Shown here piece by piece: positions 55,264-64,000 of a stretch of DNA of 64,000 bases. The notes under the pieces were generated by a model, which was not told the DNA's origin, did no database searches, and saw only the letters and a list, made by a program, of their open reading frames with translations. The position numbers and the translations under genes were made by a program. Position 1 is the first letter of the stretch; each line of letters starts with the position of its first letter. Source of the DNA: Methylobacterium tardum (lineage in GTDB: Bacteria; Pseudomonadota; Alphaproteobacteria; Rhizobiales; Beijerinckiaceae); NCBI RefSeq assembly GCF_023546765.1, contig NZ_CP097484.1:1305501-1369500 (forward strand), in the 5' to 3' direction.

Positions 55264-57927
55264 TCAGTCGGATGGCTCGCTCGCGGCGAGGGCGGTTGCG
55301 TTGCTCAGCCGCCCGACTTCGGCGGCGACCTCCTGCAGGCTGGTGTCACCCTTGCGCAGCACGCGGTCAGCTCCGGCAAGCTGCCGTCGCTCCTCGACTG
55401 ACACATCTCGCGCGCTCAACACCACCACTGGCACCGCGGCGCAGTCGGGCATCGCGCGCATCTGGCGCAGGAAGGTGAAGCCGTCCACCACCGGCATGGT
55501 TAAGTCGAGGAGCACCAAGCGCGGAACCGCAGCCCGCACACGTTCCAGCGCCTCGGCCCCGTCGCCAGCCTCGCGCACGGCAAAGCCGCGACGCTCCAGC
55601 ATCGTGCGGAGTTGCCTGCGCATCTCCGCGTCATCGCCGACCACCAACACATCGCCGGCTCCCGCGCCGATCCGGTCGAGCACCCCTCGTAGCCGCGCCC
55701 AGTCCACCGGCTTCGGCACCGCGCCGACCGCGCCGAGAGAGGTGCTGAGCGCCGCGTCGGCCATGAAGCTGACCATGACAACGGGAATGTCCCGGGTTGC
55801 GGGGTCGTCCTTCAAGGTGGCGAGCACCGCCCAGCCGTCGATCTCCGGCAACATAACATCGAGCAGCACCGCCGCGGGTCGGAGCCGTCGGGTAAGGTCG
55901 AGGGCGACATGGCCATTCGCCGCCGTGCGTACCGAGAAGCCCTGTCGGGTCAGGAATCGGCACATCAAGTCGCGCTGGCTCGCCTCGTCATCCACGACGA
56001 GGACGAGGCCGCGACCGGTGTGCTCCGCCGACGATGCCGTGGCGTCAGCCTCCGCCTCAGCGCCCGCCACTTCGGTCCCTGGTCTTGGAAGGTTTGCGGG
56101 GACGACGAGCGTGAACGTGGTCCCCGTCCCTTCAACGCTCTCCACCGTGACATCGCCGCCCATCAGATTGGCGAAAGCCTTTGTCAGGGCGAGCCCGAGG
56201 CCGGTGCCGCCGTACTTGCGTGTCGTGGTCTCGTCCGCTTGGCTAAAGCGCTCGAACAGCCCCGCTACCTGCTCGGGCGTCATCCCGATGCCAGTGTCAG
56301 AGACTGCAAAGATCAGTCGATCGCTGCCGGAGCCTGGCTCGCGGCGGAGGCGCAGGGTAATGGCTCCGCCCTCCGTGAACTTGGCGGCATTGCCGAGAAG
56401 GTTGAACAGGCACTGACGCAGCTTGACCGCGTCGGTCCGAGCGGACCCTAGGTCGGGTGCAAGGTCGAGGGAGAGGCGGTTGCTCCTTTTGGTGATCAGC
56501 GCTTCCACGGTCGCCGCCACCTCGCGGGCGAACGGTTCGAGCACGATGTCTTCCGGGTGGACATCCATTCTCTCGGCCTCGACCTTGGACAGATCGAGGA
56601 CGTCGTTGATCAGCCCGAGCAGGTGCTGGGCGTTCGTGCGGATCTTGCCGAGATCATCCAGGAAGACGTCCTGCCCGAGGTCCTCCGCCTCTTCCTGCAG
56701 CATCTCCGCGTAGCCGATGACCGCCGTGAGCGGCGTGCGAAGCTCGTGGCTCATGTTGGCCAGAAACCGGCTCTTGGCCCGGCTCGCCTCTTCTGCGGCA
56801 TCTCGCGCCTCGCGAAGAGCCTCTTCATAGGCGTGGCGCGCCGTGACGTCCTCATGAACCCCGACCCACTCGCGTACCGCTCCGTCGGCGTCGCGGACCG
56901 GTACGGCGCGCACGAGATAGTACCGCCAACTGCCGTCCGACGTTCGCACCCTGTGCTCGGCGGTGTAGGGACGCTGGGCCCGTACGGCGTCGTCCCAGGC
57001 GGCAAGGGTCGCCGCCGCGTCCTCCGGATGGATCGCCGTCGCCCAACCCCTGCCGTGGTACTCGGCGTAGCTCTGCCCAGTCATGCCGGACCAACCGGGC
57101 TGCTCCTCGACAAACTGTCCGTCTGAACTGGCCGTCCACATGATGCCGCGCACGGCCTGAACGGCGGAGCGGAACCGCGCCTCGCTGACGTGCAAGCGTT
57201 TCTGGACCCTCCGCTGGTCAAGGGAACTCGCCAGCATCGCCAGGAACAGGATGACGAAGGTCGCGCCCGCTACCCCGAGCGCGAGGTTCTGCTGGCTCGT
57301 TCCCAGGGGTGCGACGTGGGGATCATGTGCGCCGGTTGCCTCGGCGGTGAACGTCGCCGCGGCCATGCCGGTGTAGTGCATACCCGCCACGGCCAAGCCC
57401 ATGACGCAGGCGGCGGCGAGCTTCTGCCAGGGCTGGTTGCGGCGGAAGGTCAGCCACAAGGCCGCGGTTGCGGCGGTGACCGCGATCGCTACCGACAGGA
57501 CGACGATCCCGGGATCGTAGGCGAGATTGCCGGGCACCCGCATCGCGGCCATGCCGGTGTAGTGCATCGCCGCCACACCGACGCCCATGACGGGCCCGGC
57601 GACGAGGAGGGCGCGCGGTCCTGTGCCGCGCAGCGCCACCCAGGCGAACGCACCGGCTGTGACGCCGACCGCGATCAGGAGCGACAGGAGTGTCAGGCCG
57701 AAGTCATACGCAGCGGGCAGGCCCATCTCGAACGCGAGCATGCCGACGAAGTGCATCGCCCAGATGCCGCCGCCCATCGCGACCGCCGCGCCTGCACCCC
57801 AAGCCCACCGACGGCCGGCTTCATGCGAGCGCACCCGCGCCCCGAGATCGAGTGCGGCGTAGGCTGCGAACACCGCGATGGCAACGGACAGAGCGACGAG
57901 GGCCGGGTTGTAGCCGGTGTGAACCAT
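55264..57927 (-). CDS. MHYT-PAS hybrid histidine kinase with two receiver domains
   Basis: An 887-residue inner-membrane kinase. The MHYT sensor (about residues 1-235) has three MHFVGM/MHYTGM motifs (IWAMHFVGMLAF, AAMHYTGMAAM, GMHYTGMAAAT), thought to bind copper and sense oxygen, CO or NO. A PAS domain (about 245-370), HisKA with His at about 395 (NMSHELRTPLTAV), HATPase (NLLGNAAKF, SDTGIGM, GTGLGLALTKAF) and two receiver domains follow. Both receivers have their Asp (AVLLDVMLPEIDGW and LVLLDLTMPVVDGF). The output partner is unknown. It is full-length with no frameshift. Confidence 0.9.
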   Translation of the reverse strand: MVHTGYNPALVALSVAIAVFAAYAALDLGARVRSHEAGRRWAWGAGAAVAMGGGIWAMHFVGMLAFEMGLPAAYDFGLTLLSLLIAVGVTAGAFAWVALRGTGPRALLVAGPVMGVGVAAMHYTGMAAMRVPGNLAYDPGIVVLSVAIAVTAATAALWLTFRRNQPWQKLAAACVMGLAVAGMHYTGMAAATFTAEATGAHDPHVAPLGTSQQNLALGVAGATFVILFLAMLASSLDQRRVQKRLHVSEARFRSAVQAVRGIMWTASSDGQFVEEQPGWSGMTGQSYAEYHGRGWATAIHPEDAAATLAAWDDAVRAQRPYTAEHRVRTSDGSWRYYLVRAVPVRDADGAVREWVGVHEDVTARHAYEEALREARDAAEEASRAKSRFLANMSHELRTPLTAVIGYAEMLQEEAEDLGQDVFLDDLGKIRTNAQHLLGLINDVLDLSKVEAERMDVHPEDIVLEPFAREVAATVEALITKRSNRLSLDLAPDLGSARTDAVKLRQCLFNLLGNAAKFTEGGAITLRLRREPGSGSDRLIFAVSDTGIGMTPEQVAGLFERFSQADETTTRKYGGTGLGLALTKAFANLMGGDVTVESVEGTGTTFTLVVPANLPRPGTEVAGAEAEADATASSAEHTGRGLVLVVDDEASQRDLMCRFLTRQGFSVRTAANGHVALDLTRRLRPAAVLLDVMLPEIDGWAVLATLKDDPATRDIPVVMVSFMADAALSTSLGAVGAVPKPVDWARLRGVLDRIGAGAGDVLVVGDDAEMRRQLRTMLERRGFAVREAGDGAEALERVRAAVPRLVLLDLTMPVVDGFTFLRQMRAMPDCAAVPVVVLSARDVSVEERRQLAGADRVLRKGDTSLQEVAAEVGRLSNATALAASEPSD

Positions 57928-58241
57928 CTGTGCGCTTCGCTCGTGTGGATCGTGTCGTCCGAGGACGTCTTTGCAGCCGCCGCGGAGCCCGCGTCGAGGC
58001 GCTCATCTAGGTCGGCGCTTGGCGCGCATCTACGATCAGGGGCAGGAGGACACGCAGCAGGTGAAATCGAAAGTTGGGACCGAAGCGGAAAGCTTGGCAG
58101 CCATTCCTGGGATTGAGCGGTGTTGCTCAGTCCGAAAGCGTTGTCGCGGGCCGTCAATAGAGACACCAACTCCTACATTTTCGGTCGAGAGCCGAGCAAC
58201 CCTCTTGACCCTGTCGGAGTTAATGCAAATTAGAGTCCTAG

Positions 58242-58272
58242 AAAAAAGAGCCGCCCCGGAGAGAGGCGGCTC
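58242..58272 (-). terminator. Rho-independent terminator after the monooxygenase
   Basis: On the minus strand, GAGCCGCC / GGCGGCTC (58,248-58,272, 9-nt loop) is followed by a run of six T. It lies downstream of the FAD monooxygenase gene that ends at 58,510 and ahead of the minus-strand kinase, so it should end the monooxygenase transcript. Confidence 0.8.
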
Positions 58273-58301
58273 AGTCTAGGGAGGAAACGCCCAGTGATGG
58301 G

Positions 58302-58334
58302 CCGCAGCAGGGTGACGCCGTCACCCTGCTGCGG
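58302..58334. repeat. 33-bp perfect palindrome
   Basis: CCGCAGCAGGGTGACG at 58,302-58,317 and its exact complement CGTCACCCTGCTGCGG at 58,319-58,334 flank one base. The GC-rich arms could form a cruciform or a very stable RNA hairpin. There is no adjacent T-run. It is too long to be chance in this context. Confidence 0.85.
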
Positions 58335-58509
58335 TGCGTCAACCTGCATTGCGTAGCAAGGTTCCGTATTCAGAGTACAAGTCCGAGCCGAAGCGCCTTG
58401 GCGTCTAAAATCAGGCTGTCGTCGTCGCTCCCTCGCAGCTTGGTCCAGCGGCCTCAATCTGACGCTTGGTACCCGCAGCGAGGGGCTGCTCCCGTCCCCG
58501 GGCAGACGT

Positions 58510-59641
58510 TCACGAAGGCTCCCGCTCCAACATCGCGACCACACCGCGAGGCGCGCTCTCGCCGAAGAACCACGCGAGGTTCCGCGCGGACTCGCGGGCG
58601 ACCGCGGTGCTGCGGGCAAACAGATCCTCTTCGTAAGCTGCGAGTGCGGCACCCGTGTTGTCAGGCGCGGCGATGATCGCTCTCGCAAGGTCGGCTCCGT
58701 CGTAGAGGGCGAGGTTTGCTCCCTCACCCGCAAACGGTGACATCAGGTGCGCCGCGTCGCCGAGGAGGGTCAGGCCGGGCGCGCGTTCCCAGCGGTGATC
58801 AACCGGCAGCGTGTGGATGGGACGAAGAATGGGATCGGTGTCGCTGTTCGTGATGAGGGCGGTGAGGTGCGGTGCCCACCCTCTCGAATTCCGCGGCAAT
58901 GCGGGCCAGGGCTGCCTCCGCATTGCCGAAGTCGATGGCGTCGAACCAGGACATCGACCTGTTCAGGGTCGTGTAGGTGTGCAGCCGACCGTCCGAATAC
59001 CGGTGGGCCAGGATACCCATACCCGGAGCCACGGCCATGAGCGTGCCGCCGCCGATTGCGTCCGCGCTTGCCCTGAGGCGCGCGTCACCGTCGAGAACGA
59101 CCGTCTCGACGAATGAGGTGCCCGCGTAGGCGGGCGCTGCCCGCGAGAGCAGGGGGCGAACCTTCGACCACGCGCCGTCCGCGCCCACGAGCAGATCGGT
59201 CGTGATCGTCGCGCCGTTTGCGAAGGTGACCGCGTGCCGCCCGTCACCGCGTGCGGCGATCGCGATCGCTCTATGGCCCCACCGGATCGTCCCTGCGGGG
59301 AGGGAGGCGATCAGCATCCGCCGGAGGTCGCCGCGATCGACCTCGGGCCGATGGCCCATTGGGCTACCGGGCCTGTCGAACAGGATGGTGCCGTCCTGAT
59401 CGGCGACACGCTTGGCGTCTTCGCCGGGGCGCACGAGGCGGAGGAAGGTTTCGTGGAGTCCCGCGGCTCTCAGGGCGATCTGGCCGGTGCGTTCGTGGAT
59501 GTCGAGCAAGCCGCCCTGGGCTCTGGCGTCGGCTGATGGCTCGGCCTCGTAGATCGCTGCAGCGATCCCGTGGAGGTGGAGGACGCGGGCCAGCACGAGC
59601 CCGCCGAGACCTGCGCCAAGGATCGTGATCGACTGTCGCAT
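58510..59641 (-). pseudogene. FAD-dependent monooxygenase (TetX-like), frameshifted
   Basis: The product would be a 376-residue FAD monooxygenase of the PHBH fold, with the dinucleotide-binding [16 protein letters not shown], the DG motif [13 protein letters not shown] and the GD motif [20 protein letters not shown]. Overall it resembles TetX-like hydroxylases. One extra base at about 58,882-58,885 shifts the frame after ARIAAEFE. The rest ([16 protein letters not shown] onward) is in the frame ending at 58,510. AGGAGCG precedes the ATG at 59,641. Substrate unknown. Function depends on whether the extra base is real. Confidence 0.82.
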
Positions 59642-60053
59642 GGATGCGCTCCTGAGACCGCAGGCGTGCAGCACGCGTCGGTGCTGATCGCTGCGGCTGC
59701 CCAAGGTCGTTGGGCATTTGCTTCGGAGACGCTGACCGACCCGCGCGAGGCGCGCGGGGGCGTATGCTCGACAGCCCGGTTCCGGACGGTCGTTTTTCGC
59801 GACACCACCGAGGTTACCTCCGGTCACGCGGTTAGGCAATCCTCCCGATCCTACAGCGAGCCCGAAGGAAAACTTTTGATCTGCCTTTCGCCAAAGCTTG
59901 AGGGTTACCGGAGATCTCTCGTTTTCGATCGCCCCGTGAAAACCCCTGAGCGATCCGCACCGATGCCCAGTACTCGCCTGAAAAGTCTGCAAGACCTGAA
60001 ATGCTATGATTGCCGCGCCGCGCGCAAGCAGACATGGTGAGCGGCATTAGAAA
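59642..60053. other. Divergent intergenic region, nothing recognised
   Basis: About 410 bp between the divergent monooxygenase and HWE kinase genes, so it holds both promoters. I see no gene and no clear operator or RNA element. Confidence 0.35.
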
Positions 60054-63000
60054 ATGAACGACCGGTTTATGTCAGAGCGGCTTGACGGAAATGGCGAGAT
60101 GGCCGTGCGCATCCGCGGCCACGACTGGGCAGCGACACCACTCGGTCCCATCGAGGCATGGCCGGCGAGTCTGCGCACGGCCGTCGATCTGACGCTTGGC
60201 AGTCCGGTCGCCACGATCTTGTTGTGGGGACCCACCCACATCCAGATCTACAATGATCCTTGGCGAACCCTGATGAGTGGCAAGCACCCCGCCGCGTTCG
60301 GTCAGCCGACGCATGCATGCTTCCCGGAGATCGCTGACATCATGGCACCGCTCTACGAGCGCGTGCAGCGGGGGGAAGCCGTCATCCTTCAGGACGCGTT
60401 GTTGCCAATCAACCGAGACGGCGCGGTGAAGGAGGCGTGGTGGAACGTCCACTACCTGCCGGTGCGCAACGGCGGCAACACGGTTGTTGGCATCTTCTGC
60501 ACGGTCATCGAGACCACGAAGGCGGTTATGGCGGAACGGGAGCGGACGGCCGCAGTCGCCGCCCTGCACGAGAGTGAGGCGAAGTACCGAACACTCTTCA
60601 CGGCCATTGATGAAGGTCTGGCGGTCTTCGATATGATCTTCGATGAGGGCGGGAAGGCCGTCGATTTCCGTTACGTCGAGACGAACGACGGGTTCGCCAA
60701 GCAAACCGGGCGCAGGCCCGAGCCGGGCCAGACCATGCGGGAGGTGTTTCCGGAAGCCGAGGACATGTGGCTCGATCTCTACGCGACGGTCACCCGAACC
60801 GGGCAAGCGGAGCGGTTCGCCGACTTCGTCGCTGGGCTGGACCGTTGGTACAGCGTCTATGTATTTCCGGCTGGTGCGCCAGGGCAGAACCGGCTTGCCG
60901 CCCTGTTTACCGACGTCACGGATCGCAGGCGGGCCGAGGACGCACTACGTGAGAGCGAGGAGCTCCGCCGCATCGCGCTCGAGGGCGGGCGCATGGGCAC
61001 GTGGCGCTTGGACCTGCGCGACGAGCTGATCTGGGGCGACGCCGCATTCCTGGAGCTGTGGGGCCTACCACCGTCGGACGGGCCTCATGCGCTTTCCGTC
61101 TTCACCGACCGCATGTCCTCGGAGGGCCGTACCGAAATCGGCGCTGTGGTGTCACGCGCCACCGCGGCTGGCGATGCGTTCGACGGCCAGATTGAAGTCA
61201 TGAGCGGGCCGGGCAGGGGGCGCTGGGCGCAGTTGCGCGGCCGCCCCGAGCGCGACCGACCGTGGATCGTCAACGGCGTGAGCTTCGACATGACGGAGCA
61301 GCGCCTACACGATGAGCGGCTTGCCGCCGACCTCGCCGACACGCTGCTCCTGCGCGACCTCGCGGCGCGCCTTGTGACCGAGGACGATGTCGAGACGATC
61401 TATGACGAGATCGTCTCTGCCGCCATCGGCCTCGCAGAGGCGGATGCGGGAACGCTTCAGATCTACGACCCAAAAACGCACTCGCTCGCGCTACTCGCGA
61501 CCCGGAACTTCTCGCGAGCGATCATCGAGCGCTTCCGCAACGTCCACGCGAGCAGCCGCACGGGGCGTGGTCTGGCGCTCCGCACGGGTCGGCCAGCCTT
61601 TGTCGACTTCACCGAAGAGGTCGCAGATCCTGGCTGTGCCCTCCTCGTCGGGGCTGGCTTTCAGTCGGCGCAGGCCATTCCGCTCGTGTCACGCGCAGGC
61701 CGACTGCTCGGCATGCTCAACACGCATTGGCGACAGACCGGCCATCGCCCGAGCGAACGACAGTCGCGCTTCCTCGACCTGCTCGCCCGTCAGGCCGCTG
61801 ATTTGATCGAGCGCTCCCAGGCCGGGGAGGCGCTGCGCGAGAGTGAGGAACGGCTGCGGCTCGCGTTGTCGATCAGCACCGTCGGCGTGGCGTTCTGGAG
61901 CGGGGACGGCTGCCTCACGGACATGAACGACGCGTTCCTGCGGATGACCGGCTTCTCGCGCGCGGAGGCGTTGAGGAAAAGCTGGAATGATCTGACACCG
62001 CCCGACTTCCGTCAGCGCTCTGCAGAGTTCGTGGAGGAGGTCCGGGACACAGGCGAGGGTGCGCCGTACGAGAAGCAGTACTTCCGCAAGGACGGCTCGC
62101 ACTGGTGGGGCTTGTTCACGGCACGCAAGCTCGGCCCCGGCTTCGTGGAGTTCGTGCTCGACATATCAACGCGTAAACACGCTGAGGCAGCATTGCGCGA
62201 TAGCGAGGAGCGCTTTCGCGCCTTGGTCACCGCCGGCACCTACTCGATCTATCGCATGAGCCCCGACTGGCGGATCATGTACCAGCTCGATAGCGCAAAT
62301 CTCACTCATACAGCCGAGCCCATCGAGGACTGGGCGTCCAAGTACATTTTGGACGATGACTGCCCGATCGTGTTCGCCGCGATTGAGCAGGCGATCCGCA
62401 CCAAGTCTCTGTTCGAGCTGGAGCATCGTGTTCGGCTCGCCGACGGCCGTGTCGGCTGGGTGATCTCGCGAGCGGTTCCGCTGCTCGACGGCCAGGGCGA
62501 GATCACCGAGTGGTTTGGGGCGGGTACCGACATCACCGAGAGACGGGAGGCCACCGAAAGATTGCGCGAGAGCGAGGGACGCTTCCAGCAGTTCGCAGCC
62601 TCATCGGCTGACGCGCTCTGGATCCGGGACGCTGCAACGTTTGCGATGGAGTACGCCAGCCCAGCGATGCACTCCGTCTACGGTGTGCCACCCGAGAGAC
62701 TATGTTGGGAGGCGTGGAGCATTGGACAAACCTTGTCCTGCCCGAAGACCGTGACGGGGCACTTCGCCATCTCGAACAGGCCCGAGGCGGCGAGGCCACC
62801 ATACATGAGTTCCGCATCTGCCGGCCACCTGAGGGCGAGGAGCGTTGGATCCGCAACACCGATTTTCCACTCCGCGACGGGATGGGACGCGTCCAGCGCA
62901 TCGGCGGCATCGCCGAGGACGTGACTGACGCCAAGCGGGCCACCCAGCGCCTGGAGGTGCTGGTGAACGAGCTGCAACACCGCTCGCGCAACCTACTCGG

Positions 63001-63529
63001 CGTCGTCTCGGCGGTTGCGGACCGGACAGTGAAGCAGGGTGGCCCCGTGGAGGCCTTCGAGGAACGGCTGCAGGCGCTCAGCCGGGCTCTTGGGCTGCTC
63101 AGCCAGAATGGGAGCGACACCGTCGAAGTCGGAGCCTTAGTCCGCGCCGAGTTGGCCGCACACACCGAGGCGGCCTCCGAACAGGTTGAGATCTCGGGTC
63201 CAGAGGTGCGCCTCAGGGCCCGTCAGGTGCAGAACTTCGCGCTGGCGCTGCATGAGCTAACCACCAACGCGGTGAAGTATGGAGCCCTGAAGGGCAGCCC
63301 TGGTCATCTCGCCGTGACCTGGGAGGCAGTGCTGGATCGGCACGGACATCGCCGATTGGCCCTGAGCTGGAGCGAGAGCGGTGTTGCTATCAATCCGGAG
63401 ACGATCACGCGCCGCGGCTGCGGTACTGAATTGATCCAGGAGGCCTTGGCCTACGCGATGCAAGCCCAGGTCGACTACATCCTCGGGTCCGACGGGGTGC
63501 GCTGCCGGATCGAGATGCCGATCTCCTGA
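60054..63529 (+). pseudogene. Multi-PAS/GAF HWE histidine kinase, frameshifted
   Basis: A cytosolic kinase of about 1158 residues if read through. It starts with a PAS-like LGPIEAWPASLRTAVDLTLG module, then a further PAS (about 185-290), a PAS-like (295-420), a GAF (about 430-580), two PAS domains (about 595-840) and one more PAS. The HWE core has the phosphoacceptor in NELQHRSRNLLGVVSA, the N box LHELTTNAVKYGAL and the W-x-E ALSWSESGVAI. The frame shifts near 62,700 (after GVPPERL, before LGGVEHWTNLVL), so as written the kinase core is separated from its sensors. Only 184 bases separate it from the following sensor gene. Confidence 0.85.
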
Positions 63530-63713
63530 ACGCCGAACATCAGCTCGGCGGCCCTATCGCTGATCACGATATTGCCTTTGGGAGTGGCGTATCGCTGGGA
63601 TCCCAAGCGCGCTGCACCGCGTTGAGGCGCGCTAGCGAGCCGGCTCCGGCCTTCCTCACCGCTGGCGATGAGCGCCACTGAGAGCCGTCTGATTGCACTT
63701 GTCGACAGAAGCC

Positions 63714-64000
63714 ATGATGGACGAGGCGCTCGACCTGCCTGTGGCAGGAGCGGCTGAGCGACTGCTGCGCTGGCTCACCGCGGCAGCCCTGGCGTTACCA
63801 ATCCTGATCTTCACGACCGCTTCATGGATCGCCTACGGCAACGCCTTCAGCGAGGCGCACGAACGGCTGCATCGCACCCTCGATCTCATGCACGAGCACG
63901 CCGCGAAGGTGCTTGAGACCCACGACCTGGTCGTGGAGCAAATCGACCAACTGACCCGCGGTCTCAGCGACGCCGACGTCCGGGCTCGGGAACCCGATCT
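63714..64000 (+). CDS. Membrane sensor protein, partial at the window edge
   Basis: The frame from the ATG at 63,714 (MMDEALDLPVAGAAERLLRW) has a membrane helix (LTAAALALPILIFTTASWIA), then a likely periplasmic helical segment (EAHERLHRTLDLMHEHAAKV, LVVEQIDQLTRGL). This is the typical opening of a histidine kinase or diguanylate cyclase with an extracytoplasmic Cache-like sensor. It runs off the end, so the output domain is unknown. An ATG one codon later is an alternative start. Confidence 0.65.
   Translation, partial: MMDEALDLPVAGAAERLLRWLTAAALALPILIFTTASWIAYGNAFSEAHERLHRTLDLMHEHAAKVLETHDLVVEQIDQLTRGLSDADVRAREPD

Larger units (their letters stand above)
57928..58509. other. Gap with terminator and long palindrome
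   Basis: No gene is supported. It contains the terminator at 58,242-58,272 and the palindrome at 58,302-58,334, both described separately, and must include the promoter of the minus-strand hybrid kinase close to 57,928. Confidence 0.4.

Noticed and set aside
55090..55401. 103-codon plus-strand frame overlapping the 3' end of the hybrid kinase
   Set aside because: Overlaps the well-supported receiver domain by 138 bases and shows no family features.

Overview
The window looks like chromosome or megaplasmid DNA of a Methylobacterium-type alphaproteobacterium (Hyphomicrobiales). The base composition is very GC-rich. Gene content fits that group: HWE-family histidine kinases with stacked PAS/GAF domains, MHYT sensors, two YciF/DUF892 ferritin-like proteins, DUF1236, DUF6894 and DUF1622 proteins, a DcaP-like porin and many short secreted or membrane proteins. 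No rRNA, tRNA or CRISPR array was recognised. The species assignment is inference from gene families only.

Region 1 (1-20.6 kb) is core-like. It holds tauBC of a taurine/sulfonate ABC importer, small membrane proteins, a YqaE/Pmp3 protein, a glycosyltransferase remnant, a frameshifted glmS, a porin, a DUF892 protein, an isochorismatase-like hydrolase, a frameshifted SDR divergent from a TetR regulator, a DUF1330 protein, pyrF, a uracil-DNA-glycosylase-family protein, a two-subunit molybdenum hydroxylase (2Fe-2S plus molybdopterin subunits), a membrane histidine kinase, an EVE-domain protein and an MHYT-GGDEF-EAL gene.

Region 2 (20.6-27.6 kb) is a Tn7-like transposition module on the minus strand: tnsA, tnsB, tnsC and a TniQ/TnsD-type target selector, closed by a strong terminator. 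It begins exactly where the MHYT-GGDEF-EAL gene is cut off inside its EAL domain. The missing EAL half is not found anywhere else in the window. About 600 bp upstream of tnsA carries a cluster of GAATCGC heptamers and hairpins that may be a transposon end.

Region 3 (27.6-64 kb) is accessory in character. It has a DEDDh exonuclease with a small membrane partner, an XRE regulator, secreted and TerB-like small proteins, a Crp/Fnr-HWE-kinase operon, a Pcm methyltransferase, a second DUF892 protein, an intact GGDEF-EAL protein, another Crp/Fnr, an AI-2E-family transporter with an extra C-terminal alpha/beta domain, an IS200 relic, a catalytic-domain-only tyrosine recombinase with palindromes upstream, a three-gene envelope cluster of unknown function, a cupredoxin, paired DUF1622 proteins, an MHYT hybrid kinase, a frameshifted TetX-like monooxygenase, a frameshifted HWE kinase and the start of another membrane sensor.

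An important caveat: at least eight genes need a one- or two-base correction to read through (glmS, SDR twice, MHYT-GGDEF-EAL, DUF6894, IS200 tnpA, FAD monooxygenase, HWE kinase). glmS is normally essential, so residual indel errors in the assembly are a serious possibility. The truncation at 20,620 is different in kind, because it is a true sequence junction.
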